DNA from: an uncultured Opitutia bacterium
GTDB lineage: Bacteria > Verrucomicrobiota > Verrucomicrobiia > Opitutales > Puniceicoccaceae
Length of the DNA: 58,071 bases
Assembly: GCA_913056175.1 (NCBI GenBank)
Contig: CAJXLM010000014.1
Location: 1 to 58,071 of the forward strand
Direction: 5' to 3'
The position numbers and the translations under genes were made by a program. The notes beneath the pieces are model-generated. The model was not told the DNA's origin and did no database searches. It was given only the letters and a program-made list of their open reading frames with translations. Positions 36,506 through 45,221 of the stretch are shown here, in pieces. The first letter of the stretch is position 1, and each line of letters begins with the position of its first letter.

Positions 36506-37600
36506 TCAAACACCCTCGCCAGCCTCGTTCGGCGCGAAGGTACCCCCCTTCACGTGGTAGACGGTCCACTCCCGCGCGCCGGGGTGGGCGAGGTCCTCGG
36601 TGCCGGTCGCAAAGACCTGGCAGGACTCGGGCAGCCATTGCCAGAAGGCGCGCCGACGGTCGGGATCCAATTCGCCGAGAACGTCGTCGGCGAGGAGGAG
36701 GGGAGTCCGCCCGGTCCGTTCGGCGAGGTCGCGATGGAGTCCGAGCTTCAGGGCGAGGACAAGGTTGCGCTGCTGGCCGTCCGAGCCGTAGGTCCGCGCG
36801 GCACCCGCCTGCAGGCGGAGCGTCCAGTCATCACGGTGCGGGCCGTGCTGGGTGCTGCGCAGGGCGAGGTCCCGCTCTCGTTGCTCGTCCCACATCGCGA
36901 CGAAATCCTCCTCGGTCCGGGCGGTCGAACCCGGGGTGAAGGCGAGCTCCGGGCCCTCCTCCCGGCCGGCAATCCCCGCAAACACGGAGGCAAGCACGGG
37001 GGCGAGGCGGGCGGTCTCCCGCTCCCGCACCTCGCGGAGCCGGGCTGCCGCCTCCGCGAGGGGGCGGTGGTACGCGCGGAGGAGACCGGGAGCGGAACGG
37101 TCCTTGAGCAGGCGGTTCCGCGCCCGCAGGGCCCGGTGGTAGGCACGGAGGTGCCGGTAGTAGTCGGGGTGGGTGGTCGAGAAGTGGAGGTCGAGGAGTC
37201 GACGCCGCTCCGCCGGGCTGCCCCGCACGAGGGAAAGGTCCGCCTGGGCCAGCACCACCGAGGGGAAACGGGCCAACCAGTCGGAGAGCCGCTCCACCGG
37301 TTCGCCGTCGAGAAGGATACGCCGCCCCTCTCCCGGCTGGAACTCGAAGAGGACCTCGTGGGTCACCCCGTCCACCTCCGCCCGGTAGAAGATCCGGGCC
37401 TGGCGGCTCCCTTGGCGGATCAGGGGCCGCAACTGGGGCGACCGAAAGGAGCGGAAGGCATGGAGGAGGCCGATCGCCTCGAGGAGGTTCGACTTCCCCT
37501 GCCCGTTCGCGCCCCGCAGGAAGACGCCCCCGGTGGGAAAGGCCAGCCGGGCGGAAGCGATGTTCCGGAAGTCCTCAAGGTGGCAGGCTCGCAGCCTCAT
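36506..37600 (-). CDS. recF: DNA replication and repair protein RecF
   Basis: RecF is an ABC-type ATPase that loads RecA at gaps together with RecO and RecR. The 364-residue length is normal. Motifs are MRLRACHLEDFRNIA, Walker A GANGQGKSN (K36), a middle signature region (LVRGSPAERRRLLD), and Walker B LLLADDVLGELDPDRR. It lies outside the usual dnaA-dnaN context. Its start overlaps the LysM gene's stop by 4 bases. A RecO-like gene lies 3.4 kb upstream in its reading direction at 41016-41654. Confidence 0.95.
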   Translation of the reverse strand: MRLRACHLEDFRNIASARLAFPTGGVFLRGANGQGKSNLLEAIGLLHAFRSFRSPQLRPLIRQGSRQARIFYRAEVDGVTHEVLFEFQPGEGRRILLDGEPVERLSDWLARFPSVVLAQADLSLVRGSPAERRRLLDLHFSTTHPDYYRHLRAYHRALRARNRLLKDRSAPGLLRAYHRPLAEAAARLREVRERETARLAPVLASVFAGIAGREEGPELAFTPGSTARTEEDFVAMWDEQRERDLALRSTQHGPHRDDWTLRLQAGAARTYGSDGQQRNLVLALKLGLHRDLAERTGRTPLLLADDVLGELDPDRRRAFWQWLPESCQVFATGTEDLAHPGAREWTVYHVKGGTFAPNEAGEGV

Positions 37601-38376
37601 GGAGGCGGGAGCCGGAGCTCCTGGCCGACCCGGAGGTCGTCCGGGCTGCGCAGCAAGTCGCGGTTCGCATCAAAGATTCGTTCCCAGAGCGCCGGGTTCC
37701 CGTAAGCCCGGCGGGCGATCGAGTTCAGGGTGTCGCCCGGCCGGACCACATAGCTCCCGGGCGAGGGTTCCGGGGAGGGCGGGCCTTCCGCCCGCCCGCC
37801 CCCGGTCGTCGCAGCGGTGTTTCCCCCGTTGCCGCCGGCGGCCGCCCGGGCCGACTCCCACTGCTCCCGCAGGCGGCGGTTGGCCCCGCGAAGCTCGCGG
37901 ATCTCGCGCTCGAGCCGCTGGTTCTCCACCTCCAGCCGCTCCGCGTGCCGGAGGATCTCGTCCTGCTCTTCCGGCGGCCGGAAGGGTTGCCCCGGCAGGG
38001 AGCGCGCGAACTCCTTGCGGGCGGTGTCGACGAGCTTCTCCACCTGCGGGGACTGGCGGGCCTCCGGCCGGAGCTCGAGGAATCGCTGGAAATGATAGAT
38101 CGCCAGAACGGGTTGGTCGAACTCCTCAAGGTAGAGCAACCCCACCTCGAGGTGCGATTCGGGAGCCTCACTCCGCTCGTCGATCACCCGCAGGAAGGAG
38201 AGGAGGGCCTTTTCCTCCTCACCCCGCCGGAGGAGATCCTTGCCTCGCTGATACTCCGGCTCGTCGGTCTCCCGCAGGGCCGGACCTCCGCCCCCGCCAC
38301 AACCGGAGAGGACCAGGAGGACTAAAAGAGGGAGCGTGAAGCGCCAGGACGAGGTGAGTCCACGACGGCCCGGCAC
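37597..38376 (-). CDS. LysM-domain lipoprotein
   Basis: A 259-residue exported protein. The GTG at 38376 gives VPGRRGLTSSWRFTLPLLVLLVLSGC, with a lipobox LSGC. Two further in-frame GTG codons lie upstream at 38409 and 38418. A helical, TPR-like region follows (EYQRGKDLLRRGEEEKALLSFL), then a coiled coil (RLEVENQRLEREIRELRGAN) and a C-terminal LysM domain YVVRPGDTLNSIARRAYGNP. It should bind peptidoglycan from a membrane anchor. Its stop overlaps recF by 4 bases; 53 bases separate it from rpsI. Confidence 0.8.
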   Translation of the reverse strand: MPGRRGLTSSWRFTLPLLVLLVLSGCGGGGGPALRETDEPEYQRGKDLLRRGEEEKALLSFLRVIDERSEAPESHLEVGLLYLEEFDQPVLAIYHFQRFLELRPEARQSPQVEKLVDTARKEFARSLPGQPFRPPEEQDEILRHAERLEVENQRLEREIRELRGANRRLREQWESARAAAGGNGGNTAATTGGGRAEGPPSPEPSPGSYVVRPGDTLNSIARRAYGNPALWERIFDANRDLLRSPDDLRVGQELRLPPP

Positions 38377-38429
38377 GGGGAGCGGAAAGCGGGCGGCAGC
38401 TCCGCACACCCTGTCCACGGGAACGGCCC

Positions 38430-38825
38430 CTACCGCTTGGAGAACTGGAACTTCTTCCGAGCGCCCGGCTGACCAGTCTTCTTCCGTTCCTTCTCGCGGG
38501 GATCCCGCTTGAGGAGACCTTCCTTTTTCAGCGGGGCCCGCAGCTCGGCGTCCTGCTTCTGCAGGGCCCGGGAAATCCCCAGGGAGAGGGCCCCGGCCTG
38601 ACCGCTGATCCCGCCGCCGGCAATCCGCGCCTCGACATTCCAATTTTCCTCCTGGGCAATCGTCCGCAACGGGGCGAGCGCGTCCTTCCGCGTCTGCTCC
38701 GTCACGAAGTACTCGCGCACGGGACGGCCGTTCACGGTGATCTCACCGCTGCCCGGGCTCAGGCGGACCCGGGCGGTCGCCCGCTTGCGTCGTCCAGTAC
38801 CAAGAAATTGCTGTGCTTCGCTCAT
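38430..38825 (-). CDS. rpsI: 30S ribosomal protein S9
   Basis: 131 residues with the S9 core GTGRRKRATARVRLSPGSG, the loop GGGISGQAGAL and the basic C-terminal tail KKFQFSKR. The tail reaches the P-site tRNA in the 30S subunit. It follows rplM by 24 bases, the usual rplM-rpsI pair. Confidence 0.98.
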   Translation of the reverse strand: MSEAQQFLGTGRRKRATARVRLSPGSGEITVNGRPVREYFVTEQTRKDALAPLRTIAQEENWNVEARIAGGGISGQAGALSLGISRALQKQDAELRAPLKKEGLLKRDPREKERKKTGQPGARKKFQFSKR

Positions 38826-38849
38826 GGGAATTTTCCGGCAGGGAAGGGA

Positions 38850-39284
38850 TCAGGAAACGGGCAGCGGGGAAGGCTGCTGGGCCTCGTGGGGATGGTCCGG
38901 CCCGGCGTAGACCTTCAGCTTCGTCAGCATCTGGCGGGCCAGCTTGTTCTTCGGGAGCATTCCCCGCACGGCATTCTGCACGAGGAACTCCGGCTTTTTC
39001 GCCCGGAAATCCGCGACATTGCGGTAGTATTCGTTCCCCATCCAGCCGGTGTAGAACATGTAGTGTTTCTGCTCCTCCTTGCGGCCGGTCAGCTTCACCT
39101 TCTCGGCGTTGGTCACGATCACGTAGTCGCCGGTGTCGAGGTGGGGCGTGTAGGTCGGCTTGTGGCGCCCGCGCAGCACGTCGGCAATCCGCACGGCGAG
39201 GCGCCCGAGGGTCTCGCCCTCCGCATCCACCACGTGCCACTGCCGATCGATCTCGGAAACGCTGGGAAGAGTCGTCTTGTTCAT
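38850..39284 (-). CDS. rplM: 50S ribosomal protein L13
   Basis: 144 residues with the L13 features WHVVDAEGETLGRLAVRIADVLRG, the VTNAEKVKLTG motif and AVRGMLPKNKLARQM. L13 is an early-assembly protein of the 50S subunit. A promoter-like site lies just upstream, and rpsI follows. Confidence 0.98.
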   Translation of the reverse strand: MNKTTLPSVSEIDRQWHVVDAEGETLGRLAVRIADVLRGRHKPTYTPHLDTGDYVIVTNAEKVKLTGRKEEQKHYMFYTGWMGNEYYRNVADFRAKKPEFLVQNAVRGMLPKNKLARQMLTKLKVYAGPDHPHEAQQPSPLPVS

Positions 39285-39296
39285 GGAAAACCGTCA

Positions 39297-39324
39297 ATTC
39301 AACCCGCGCCGTTCTCCCTGTCAA
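39297..39324 (-). promoter_or_regulatory. Promoter of rplM-rpsI
   Basis: Read on the minus strand, a consensus TTGACA (39324-39319) is followed after 16 bases by TTGAAT (39302-39297). The -35 box overlaps the stop codon of the upstream glycosyltransferase. Transcription would begin only a few bases before the rplM ATG at 39284. Confidence 0.5.
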
Positions 39325-40514
39325 TCCGTTTTGGGGTCCTCCGGGGTGCCGAGAGCCGACGCGACGGCCTCCCGCCAGGTCCACGCCCGCGCCCGCGCCC
39401 GGCCGGCCGCGCCGAGACGGGTCCTCTCCTCCGGGTCCCGGAGGAGCCGCTCGATGGCGCCGGCCAGCGCGCAGGGATCCCCGAGGGGCACGAGCAGGCC
39501 GGTCTCGCCCTCGGCGATCGCCTCCGCCACACCCCCGTTCCGGGTCCCCAGCACGGGGAGGCCGTATCGACCGGCTTCGAGGTAGACGAGGCCGAAGCCC
39601 TCCAGGCTTCGGCCATAGGGCTGGGAGGCGAGCACGAAGAGGTCGGCCGCCCGGTAGGCTTCCTCCAGCTCCGCCGCGCCGAGGGGACCGCTCCAGACCA
39701 CGGGAAAATCGGCCGCCCGGATGTCCCGGCGGAGCCGCCGCGCATAGCCCGGATGCACGGCAGGTCCCACGAGGTGGTAGCGCACCCCCGCGCGCGTCCG
39801 CTCCGGCAAGGCCCGCAGGGCCGCGAGGACCTCCCGCTGGCCCTTCCGGGGATGGACGCGCCCCACGGTAAGGACGGTGAGCCGGTCGGGGGGAGCCGGG
39901 GAGGGGGACCGTTCCTCCCGAGGGTGCGCCGCGAGGACTCCGCTCGCCGCTCCGGGCACCACCCGGCACTCCGTGGGGAGTCCGGGCAGGCGCTCCGCAA
40001 GGAGCTTCCGGTTGGCGGCGGAGAGAACCACGACGAGGGCCGCGCCCTCGAGGAAGGCGCGCAATCGATCCCGCCGGCGACGGCCCGAGGTGAGCCGGAG
40101 GATTTCCGAGCCGTGCAGGAGAACGACCGGGCGACGGCTGGCCGCCGGGGGCAGGTCCGCCGCTGGAGCATCCAGCAAGGCGCGCAGGGCACCGGGCTCG
40201 GAGACGATCCAGCGCTCCCCCGACCGGGGTGGGCGTGCCCGCAGGTACCGGAGCAGGGCCCGGCGGGCCCCGCGGTCCTGGCGCCCCCGATGGCCCATGC
40301 GAACCACCGGGTAGGGTTCCCCGCGGTCCGCCGGGTCCGTCTCCCCCGCCGCGAGGACTTCCACCCCCCAGCCGAGTTCGACGGCCGCCCGGGCCCACTC
40401 CCGGGTGACGGTGCCCGCTCCCCCGTGGGCCGGGGGGAATTCGTGGGTCACGAAAAGGAGGCGCCGTACCCGGCCCTCCGGACCGGTCGGCCCCACGGAT
40501 GCGGACTCGCTCAT
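39321..40514 (-). CDS. Family 4 glycosyltransferase (GT-B)
   Basis: A 397-residue cytoplasmic GT4-type enzyme. The N-domain begins LLFVTHEFPPAHGGAGTVTRE and the C-domain has VLTVGRVHPRKGQREVLAA, followed by EEAYRAADLFVLASQPYGRSLEGFGLVYLEA (the E-x7-E motif of retaining transferases). It transfers a sugar from a nucleotide donor to an unknown acceptor, perhaps a glycolipid or surface polysaccharide. No polymer cluster surrounds it; the gene sits directly upstream of rplM. Confidence 0.9.
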   Translation of the reverse strand: MSESASVGPTGPEGRVRRLLFVTHEFPPAHGGAGTVTREWARAAVELGWGVEVLAAGETDPADRGEPYPVVRMGHRGRQDRGARRALLRYLRARPPRSGERWIVSEPGALRALLDAPAADLPPAASRRPVVLLHGSEILRLTSGRRRRDRLRAFLEGAALVVVLSAANRKLLAERLPGLPTECRVVPGAASGVLAAHPREERSPSPAPPDRLTVLTVGRVHPRKGQREVLAALRALPERTRAGVRYHLVGPAVHPGYARRLRRDIRAADFPVVWSGPLGAAELEEAYRAADLFVLASQPYGRSLEGFGLVYLEAGRYGLPVLGTRNGGVAEAIAEGETGLLVPLGDPCALAGAIERLLRDPEERTRLGAAGRARARAWTWREAVASALGTPEDPKTD

Positions 40515-40625
40515 GCAAGCAGCGCCCTAGCCCCGAAACGGGTCCGGCGCGAGGCTAAGCGAGCCCGCCGGCTCGCTTTCCGCTGGTCCCCGGGAAGCGC
40601 AGCTGTCACCCTCAACGGTTTTGCG

Positions 40626-41015
40626 ATGGACCGTTTCCTCCTCAGCCTCACCGCCTTTCTCGGCCTCCTCGGGATCGTCGCCGGTGCTCTCGGGGCCCAC
40701 CCGCCCGAGGGCTGGTTCACTGATGCCGAGGACCTCGCCGCCTGGAACCAGGCCGCCCTCTTCCAGCTCCTCCACGTCCTTGCCATCCTCGCGATCGCGG
40801 GAATCCCGACCCGGAACCTGGGACGACGAAGAAGCGTGGCCCTGCTCTTCCTCGGCGGCATCCTCCTCTTTTCCGGCAGTATTTACGGGCTCGTCCTCGG
40901 CGGTCCCTCCTGGCTGGGACCGGTCACCCCGGTGGGGGGAATCCTCTTCCTCGGCGGTTGGGCCGTCCTTACCTGGCTGCTCGCCCGCGGGCCCGGCCGG
41001 GGAGCGCTCAACTAG
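40626..41015 (+). CDS. DUF423 family membrane protein
   Basis: A 129-residue protein with four hydrophobic helices and the family signature GIVAGALGAH near the start, then a QLLHVLAILAI helix. It is the small inner-membrane family of E. coli YgdD, whose function is not known. Its stop abuts the stop of the convergent recO-like gene with no gap. Confidence 0.88.
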   Translation: MDRFLLSLTAFLGLLGIVAGALGAHPPEGWFTDAEDLAAWNQAALFQLLHVLAILAIAGIPTRNLGRRRSVALLFLGGILLFSGSIYGLVLGGPSWLGPVTPVGGILFLGGWAVLTWLLARGPGRGALN

Positions 41016-41654
41016 TCAACGGGACGACGCCCCGAAACCCGGGCGGGCCGGTACGCGAAACCCCGCCTGAGTGCCCAGCCAGACCTCGAGACGATCGGCG
41101 AGATCCCCCGCCGGAGCGCTCTCCGGCTCGGCGAGCTCCGCGAGGGGCCGAGCCAGCAGGAGGTCGGCCCGTCGCTGATCGCTAGGCGGCAGCCGCACCC
41201 ACCAGTCCTCCCGTACCGGAAGCCCCTGCATCCGGCTCATCCGGAAGAGGGTTTTCAGCCGGGCCGGCTCGGCCGGGTGTCCCGCCGCGACCGCCTCCGC
41301 AAAAGTTTCCAGCAGCTCGACCAGCTCCTCGCTCTCCGGCCAGGGATCCGCGTTCGCCCGAACGAGGGCGGCCACCCGATGGGCCACCTGCATACGCTCG
41401 TAGCTCCGCCCGACGGCCGTGCGCCGACAGCTCAGGTGATACTCCGCGAGGAAGAGCTCCCGCCCGCTCCGGTTCGGTTCGAAGCGCGCGCGGGCGCTGT
41501 CGAGAAAATCGGGACGGGCCGATTTCCGGCTCCGCCGGAGGAGGCCCCGCCGGAGACCCCGCTCGACCCCCAGCCAGTGGAGGAGCCAGAAACGCTCCCC
41601 CCGCTCCTCCACACCGAGTACGATCCCGCGTTCCTCGGGGGTAGGCGAACTCAT
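41016..41654 (-). CDS. RecO-like DNA repair protein
   Basis: A 212-residue protein. The N-terminus (EERGIVLGVEERGERFWLLH) reads like the OB-fold start of RecO. The helical remainder (RVAALVRANADPWPESEELVELLETF) fits its C-terminal domain, but no zinc cysteine cluster is visible, as in many RecO proteins. I use the ATG at 41654; another lies two codons upstream. It may work with RecF. The match is moderate, so the name is provisional. Confidence 0.65.
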   Translation of the reverse strand: MSSPTPEERGIVLGVEERGERFWLLHWLGVERGLRRGLLRRSRKSARPDFLDSARARFEPNRSGRELFLAEYHLSCRRTAVGRSYERMQVAHRVAALVRANADPWPESEELVELLETFAEAVAAGHPAEPARLKTLFRMSRMQGLPVREDWWVRLPPSDQRRADLLLARPLAELAEPESAPAGDLADRLEVWLGTQAGFRVPARPGFGASSR

Positions 41655-41700
41655 GGCCATCGGGACCCTTGCCCCGGGGCTGCCCGGAGAGGAGGGGGAA

Positions 41701-41776
41701 TGGTGGAGCCGATCGGAGTCGAACCGACGACCTCTACAGTGCGATTGTAGCGCTCTTCCAACTGAGCTACGGCCCC
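41701..41776 (-). tRNA. tRNA-Ala (CGC)
   Basis: A complete 76-base cloverleaf with encoded CCA. The acceptor stem pairs GGGGCCG with CGGCTCC and includes the G3:U70 pair that identifies alanine tRNA. The anticodon loop ATCGCAC between CTACA and TGTAG gives anticodon CGC, reading GCG codons, which are common in this GC-rich genome. Confidence 0.95.
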
Positions 41777-41853
41777 AACGTGCAGACGAGGAGCCAACAC
41801 GAGGACCTGCCGCGGGGCAAGGCCAAAGCCTGCCCGGGGACCACCCGGAGGAC

Positions 41854-42690
41854 TCACTCCCACCGGGATCGCCAGACGGCCCGGTGCGCCCCGAGAACGC
41901 GCTCCACCCACGAGGTGACCCCGCCCGTGTCCTCGCCGAGAAGTTCGCCGAGATCGACGGCATGGCTCAGCCACCGGCTGCGGTCGACCTCGTGAGGCTC
42001 GGCGAAGGTAGCGTTCGCGGCCAGCCGTCCGGGCACCGCGAAGTCGTAGCGCTTCCCCCCCTCGATCTGGGAGCGGTATACCTCGATCAACCGGGAAAGG
42101 AGCAACGGCTTGTCATCGACGGCGAAGGAGACCCGGAAGGGGGCGGGAATCCACTCGAGGCCGCCCCACACTTCTCCCCCGTACCACGCCTGCGGGCGGT
42201 CCTCCCCCGGTAGCTCCCGAAGCGCCCGGAGGGTCGCCGCGAAGACGCGGCGGTGGGTGGGGTGGGCATCGAGGGGATGGTGCCCGCAGAGGACAGCGGG
42301 TCGGGTCGCCCGGAGGAGTTCCCGCAGCTGACCGGCAAGGCGGACGAGGCCGGCCTCCTCCCCGAGGGCGGAACTCGCCCCCCCCAATTGGACGACCAGC
42401 GAGTAGCGCCCGATCTCCGCCGCCTTCCGCTGCTCGGCTGCCCGCACCTCGGCGAGGTCCGGCTTCCCGGTCTCCCCCGCGCCGGGGCTGCCTGCCCCGT
42501 CCGTGCAGACGACCCCGGCAAACCAGAAATCCTCCGCATCGTAACAGGTCAGCACGGAGGGGTAGGCGAGAAACTCGAGGTCATCCGGGTGGGCCCCGAT
42601 GCCGAGGTGGGTGGTCCTCCGGGCCGCTTCCTCCCGGGCCCGGCCGTCGGGCACGTACCACTCGCCGGGCAAGGAACTGCCTTCCGCCAC
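41854..42690 (-). CDS. PIG-L / LmbE-type deacetylase
   Basis: A 278-residue zinc-dependent hydrolase. It has the motif GIGAHPDDLEF (H34, D36, D37) and a later HHPLDAHPTHR histidine site, together forming the metal centre. Family members deacetylate N-acetylglucosamine-type substrates such as bacillithiol or mycothiol precursors or lipid-linked sugars. A GTG start at 42690 lies 7 bases after the exonuclease stop. No thiol-synthesis partner genes are seen. Confidence 0.88.
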   Translation of the reverse strand: MAEGSSLPGEWYVPDGRAREEAARRTTHLGIGAHPDDLEFLAYPSVLTCYDAEDFWFAGVVCTDGAGSPGAGETGKPDLAEVRAAEQRKAAEIGRYSLVVQLGGASSALGEEAGLVRLAGQLRELLRATRPAVLCGHHPLDAHPTHRRVFAATLRALRELPGEDRPQAWYGGEVWGGLEWIPAPFRVSFAVDDKPLLLSRLIEVYRSQIEGGKRYDFAVPGRLAANATFAEPHEVDRSRWLSHAVDLGELLGEDTGGVTSWVERVLGAHRAVWRSRWE

Positions 42691-42697
42691 GCCCACC

Positions 42698-43552
42698 CTA
42701 CGGCTCCCGTTGCAGGTGGTCCCACACGGAGAGAAAGCGGCGGAAATGGGTGCCGCCCTCCTGCTCCGCTCCCGCCTCAGCGAGCGCCCGCACCGCCGCC
42801 TGCTCGGCCGCGTAGGCCGCCGGGCTGAGAACCCCGATGAAATGGGCCACTCGCGCCCAGAGAAGATGGGTGGAGAGCGCGTCGCACTCGTTGTAGGCCC
42901 GGATCTCCGCGAGCCGACCCTCCAGCCACAGGGCCACCACGTTCGCCCCGCTCTGGTCGATCTTCCCGGGGATACCCGAACACACCGCCGCTTCGTGAAG
43001 GGTGGGCATCTGCCCGTAGCGCCCGAGGAGTGGGCCGAGATCCACCGAGAACTCGCTCGCCGTGCTGAAATAATCCACGCCCAGCCACGGCTTCTCCGGG
43101 CGCTCCGCGAAACCATGGCTCTCCAGCCCGTGCACCACCGCGCGCTGGACGAGGATGGGCACATCCGCCCGCGAGGAATTGTAGCCGACGAGCTGGGGCC
43201 GGCGACGCCCGACCGCCTCGAGAAAACCCTTCAGGATGTGCGCCTCCTGCTCGCGCCAGTCGAGCTCCGGCCGGGTGGGAAGCGAGATCAGGCGGAGGTG
43301 CGGGGCTTCCCCGTCCCGGCCGGGCGCCTCCCGCAGGACCCCGGCCAGGGTGACCACCCGGCAGAGGATCGTTTTCAAGTACGGGCGCGGGGTCTCCTCG
43401 GTGGCTCCCCCGTGCTCCCACAGCCTCTCCATGGCGGTCGCCCGCTCCCCCGGGGTCTCCACTGGCAGGCCGAAGAGGCGGGCCGCCGACAGCGGATCGG
43501 GAACCCACTCCACGTCGAAGGAGAAAACGAGGGGCTGGACGGTGCGGAACAT
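42698..43552 (-). CDS. PolB-type 3'-5' exonuclease (DEDDy)
   Basis: A 284-residue exonuclease of the DNA_pol_B_exo2 kind. Exo I is FSFDVEW (D13, E15), Exo II the VGYNSSRADVPIL stretch, and Exo III YNECDALSTHLLW with the Tyr-x3-Asp. The protein carries only the nuclease fold and no polymerase. It probably trims DNA in repair. It overlaps neither neighbour but lies within 8 bases of both, so it is probably cotranscribed with the PIG-L gene and the membrane protein upstream. Confidence 0.85.
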   Translation of the reverse strand: MFRTVQPLVFSFDVEWVPDPLSAARLFGLPVETPGERATAMERLWEHGGATEETPRPYLKTILCRVVTLAGVLREAPGRDGEAPHLRLISLPTRPELDWREQEAHILKGFLEAVGRRRPQLVGYNSSRADVPILVQRAVVHGLESHGFAERPEKPWLGVDYFSTASEFSVDLGPLLGRYGQMPTLHEAAVCSGIPGKIDQSGANVVALWLEGRLAEIRAYNECDALSTHLLWARVAHFIGVLSPAAYAAEQAAVRALAEAGAEQEGGTHFRRFLSVWDHLQREP

Positions 43553-43558
43553 GGCCCC

Positions 43559-44569
43559 TCAGGGGTCCGCCGGCTCGTCCGCCGCGGGGAAGGAAGGTGT
43601 GAGGATGAGGTCGTCCCCGGGGTAGAGCCGGATGCGACCGAGATCGGAGGGCACCGCGTCGTCGAGGAGGAGTTCACACTCGGAGGGGTGGTCCAGCGTG
43701 CCCTCCCAGGTCCACTCGCCCACCCCGGTCATGGTGAGGGGCACGCCTCCCGCCGCGGGGAACCCGGGGCCCTCGCCCCGCAGGCAGACCCGCTGGTCCG
43801 GGGGCAGGAAGGCGGACACCCGGAGCCGGGTTGGCAGGGAAAGGTCCTCGGGCTCCGCCGCCCCTTCCCCTGCGGGAGGGGGAGGCTCCCCGGGGGCGGG
43901 CTCCGCCTCGCCCGGTCGGCCGGGCCTGCCCCCCGCGGGAATCCCGGCCGCCGGTGGCTCCGTTCCCGCCGTGGCCAACGGCCCGCCCACGGGGCCGATC
44001 CGCCGCACGAGACGGTACAATTCCTCCTGGCGGGCCTCCAGCCGCCGGAGACGCTCCTCCTGGCGAAGGAACCCGGCCTCCACAAAGGAGCGCGAGGCCT
44101 GGTGGGAACGAAGGACCTCGACCCCCTCGCGGAGGGCCTCCACGTCGACCTTGAGCGCGCCCAGCGGTCCTCCGCCGGAGGGAGCGCCCGGCACCCCCTC
44201 CCGGTCTCCCGCCGGAGGACTCTCGCCCAGGGCTCGCACCTCCCCCCGGAGGGCCGCGATCTCCTCGCCGAGCTCCGACCAACGGATTTCCCCGGCCGCG
44301 GGAGAGGAGGGAGGAACGGACGACCCCGGGGAGCCGGACACCGCCGGACGGCTCCCCTCCCGCGAGCGCGGGAGGGCCTCCCACAGGAAGGGCACGAGGG
44401 CCAGGCCCGTGCCGGCGAGCACGGCGAGGAGGACGAGCAGGAGGGTCCCCGGGGCCCACGGCTCTGGGGAAAGGAACAAGAGGACGGCCCCGAGGGCCCC
44501 CAGCAGTCCCTGGCCGAGAAGGAAGGGTGACTTCGGGAGCGGGCGGGGCTGCGGGAGGGAAGCAGACAT
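43559..44569 (-). CDS. Membrane protein with coiled coil and CBM48/CBM20-like C-terminus
   Basis: A 336-residue protein. Two N-terminal helices (FLLGQGLLGALGAVLLFLS and LLVLLAVLAGTGLALVPFLW) are followed by a Ser/Pro-rich stretch, a coiled coil (about 150-205), a Pro/Gly/Ala linker, and a C-terminal beta domain with VSAFLPPDQRVCLRGEGPGF, TMTGVGEWTWEGTL and ECELLLDD. That order resembles the glycogen-binding beta-sandwich of CBM20/CBM48. I see no enzyme domain and no known family name. Confidence 0.7.
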   Translation of the reverse strand: MSASLPQPRPLPKSPFLLGQGLLGALGAVLLFLSPEPWAPGTLLLVLLAVLAGTGLALVPFLWEALPRSREGSRPAVSGSPGSSVPPSSPAAGEIRWSELGEEIAALRGEVRALGESPPAGDREGVPGAPSGGGPLGALKVDVEALREGVEVLRSHQASRSFVEAGFLRQEERLRRLEARQEELYRLVRRIGPVGGPLATAGTEPPAAGIPAGGRPGRPGEAEPAPGEPPPPAGEGAAEPEDLSLPTRLRVSAFLPPDQRVCLRGEGPGFPAAGGVPLTMTGVGEWTWEGTLDHPSECELLLDDAVPSDLGRIRLYPGDDLILTPSFPAADEPADP

Positions 44570-44675
44570 CCTTCGACTCTCGATATTCCATCGGCAGGCC
44601 CGGAACCGGGCAACCCGAATCGGGCTTCTCGATTGTCCTCCCGGTGGCCGGGGTCCACAGTCCTTCGCCGAGGGG

Positions 44676-45167
44676 ATGCGACGTGCAGCGGGCTTTACCT
44701 TAATCGAGATCCTCCTGGTGGTGGGCGTGCTGGGGATTCTTGCCGGGATCACCTTGGGGATCAGCAGTGGCATCCGGGAACACCGCCGGCAACAACAAGC
44801 GCGCGGGGAGTTGGCCGCCCTCGCCGTGGCCCTCGAGAGCTACCGGGCCGAACACGGCGATTATCCGGTGGCGACGGGAACCGGCGAAAATGGCGGGGAT
44901 GCGGGCACCCTTCTCGCCAGCCTGGCCCCGCCGGAAGGGAGCGGGCCGACCTTCCTCCACCGCGAGCGGTTCGCGCGGGGCCCCGCCGGCGAGACTCTCC
45001 TCGACCCCTGGAAGAACCCCTACGTGTACCGCTACGATCCCGATTGGACGGCGCGTGCCGGCTTTCTCCTCTACAGCCGGGGGCCCGATGGCGACCACGA
45101 GCCTCCCTCTCCCGCCGGCCGCCCCGACCGCTCCGCTCCCGCCAACCTCGACAACCTCTCTCCCTGA
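44676..45167 (+). CDS. GspG-like pseudopilin
   Basis: A 163-residue pseudopilin. The leader MRRAAG is followed by FTLIEILLVVGVLGILAGI, with cleavage at Gly|Phe and Glu at +5. The body has the GspG plan: a LAALAVALESYRAEHGDYPV helix and a C-terminal WKNPYVYRYDP segment, but the usual calcium-site and DLGSDG patterns are altered. It probably forms the pseudopilus shaft for the secretion operon, which has no GspG. Confidence 0.85.
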   Translation: MRRAAGFTLIEILLVVGVLGILAGITLGISSGIREHRRQQQARGELAALAVALESYRAEHGDYPVATGTGENGGDAGTLLASLAPPEGSGPTFLHRERFARGPAGETLLDPWKNPYVYRYDPDWTARAGFLLYSRGPDGDHEPPSPAGRPDRSAPANLDNLSP

Positions 45168-45221
45168 GACAATCCTCTCCCGAGCCCGCGACCCTCCCCC
45201 GCGGGCCCTGCCGTTCCTGCC

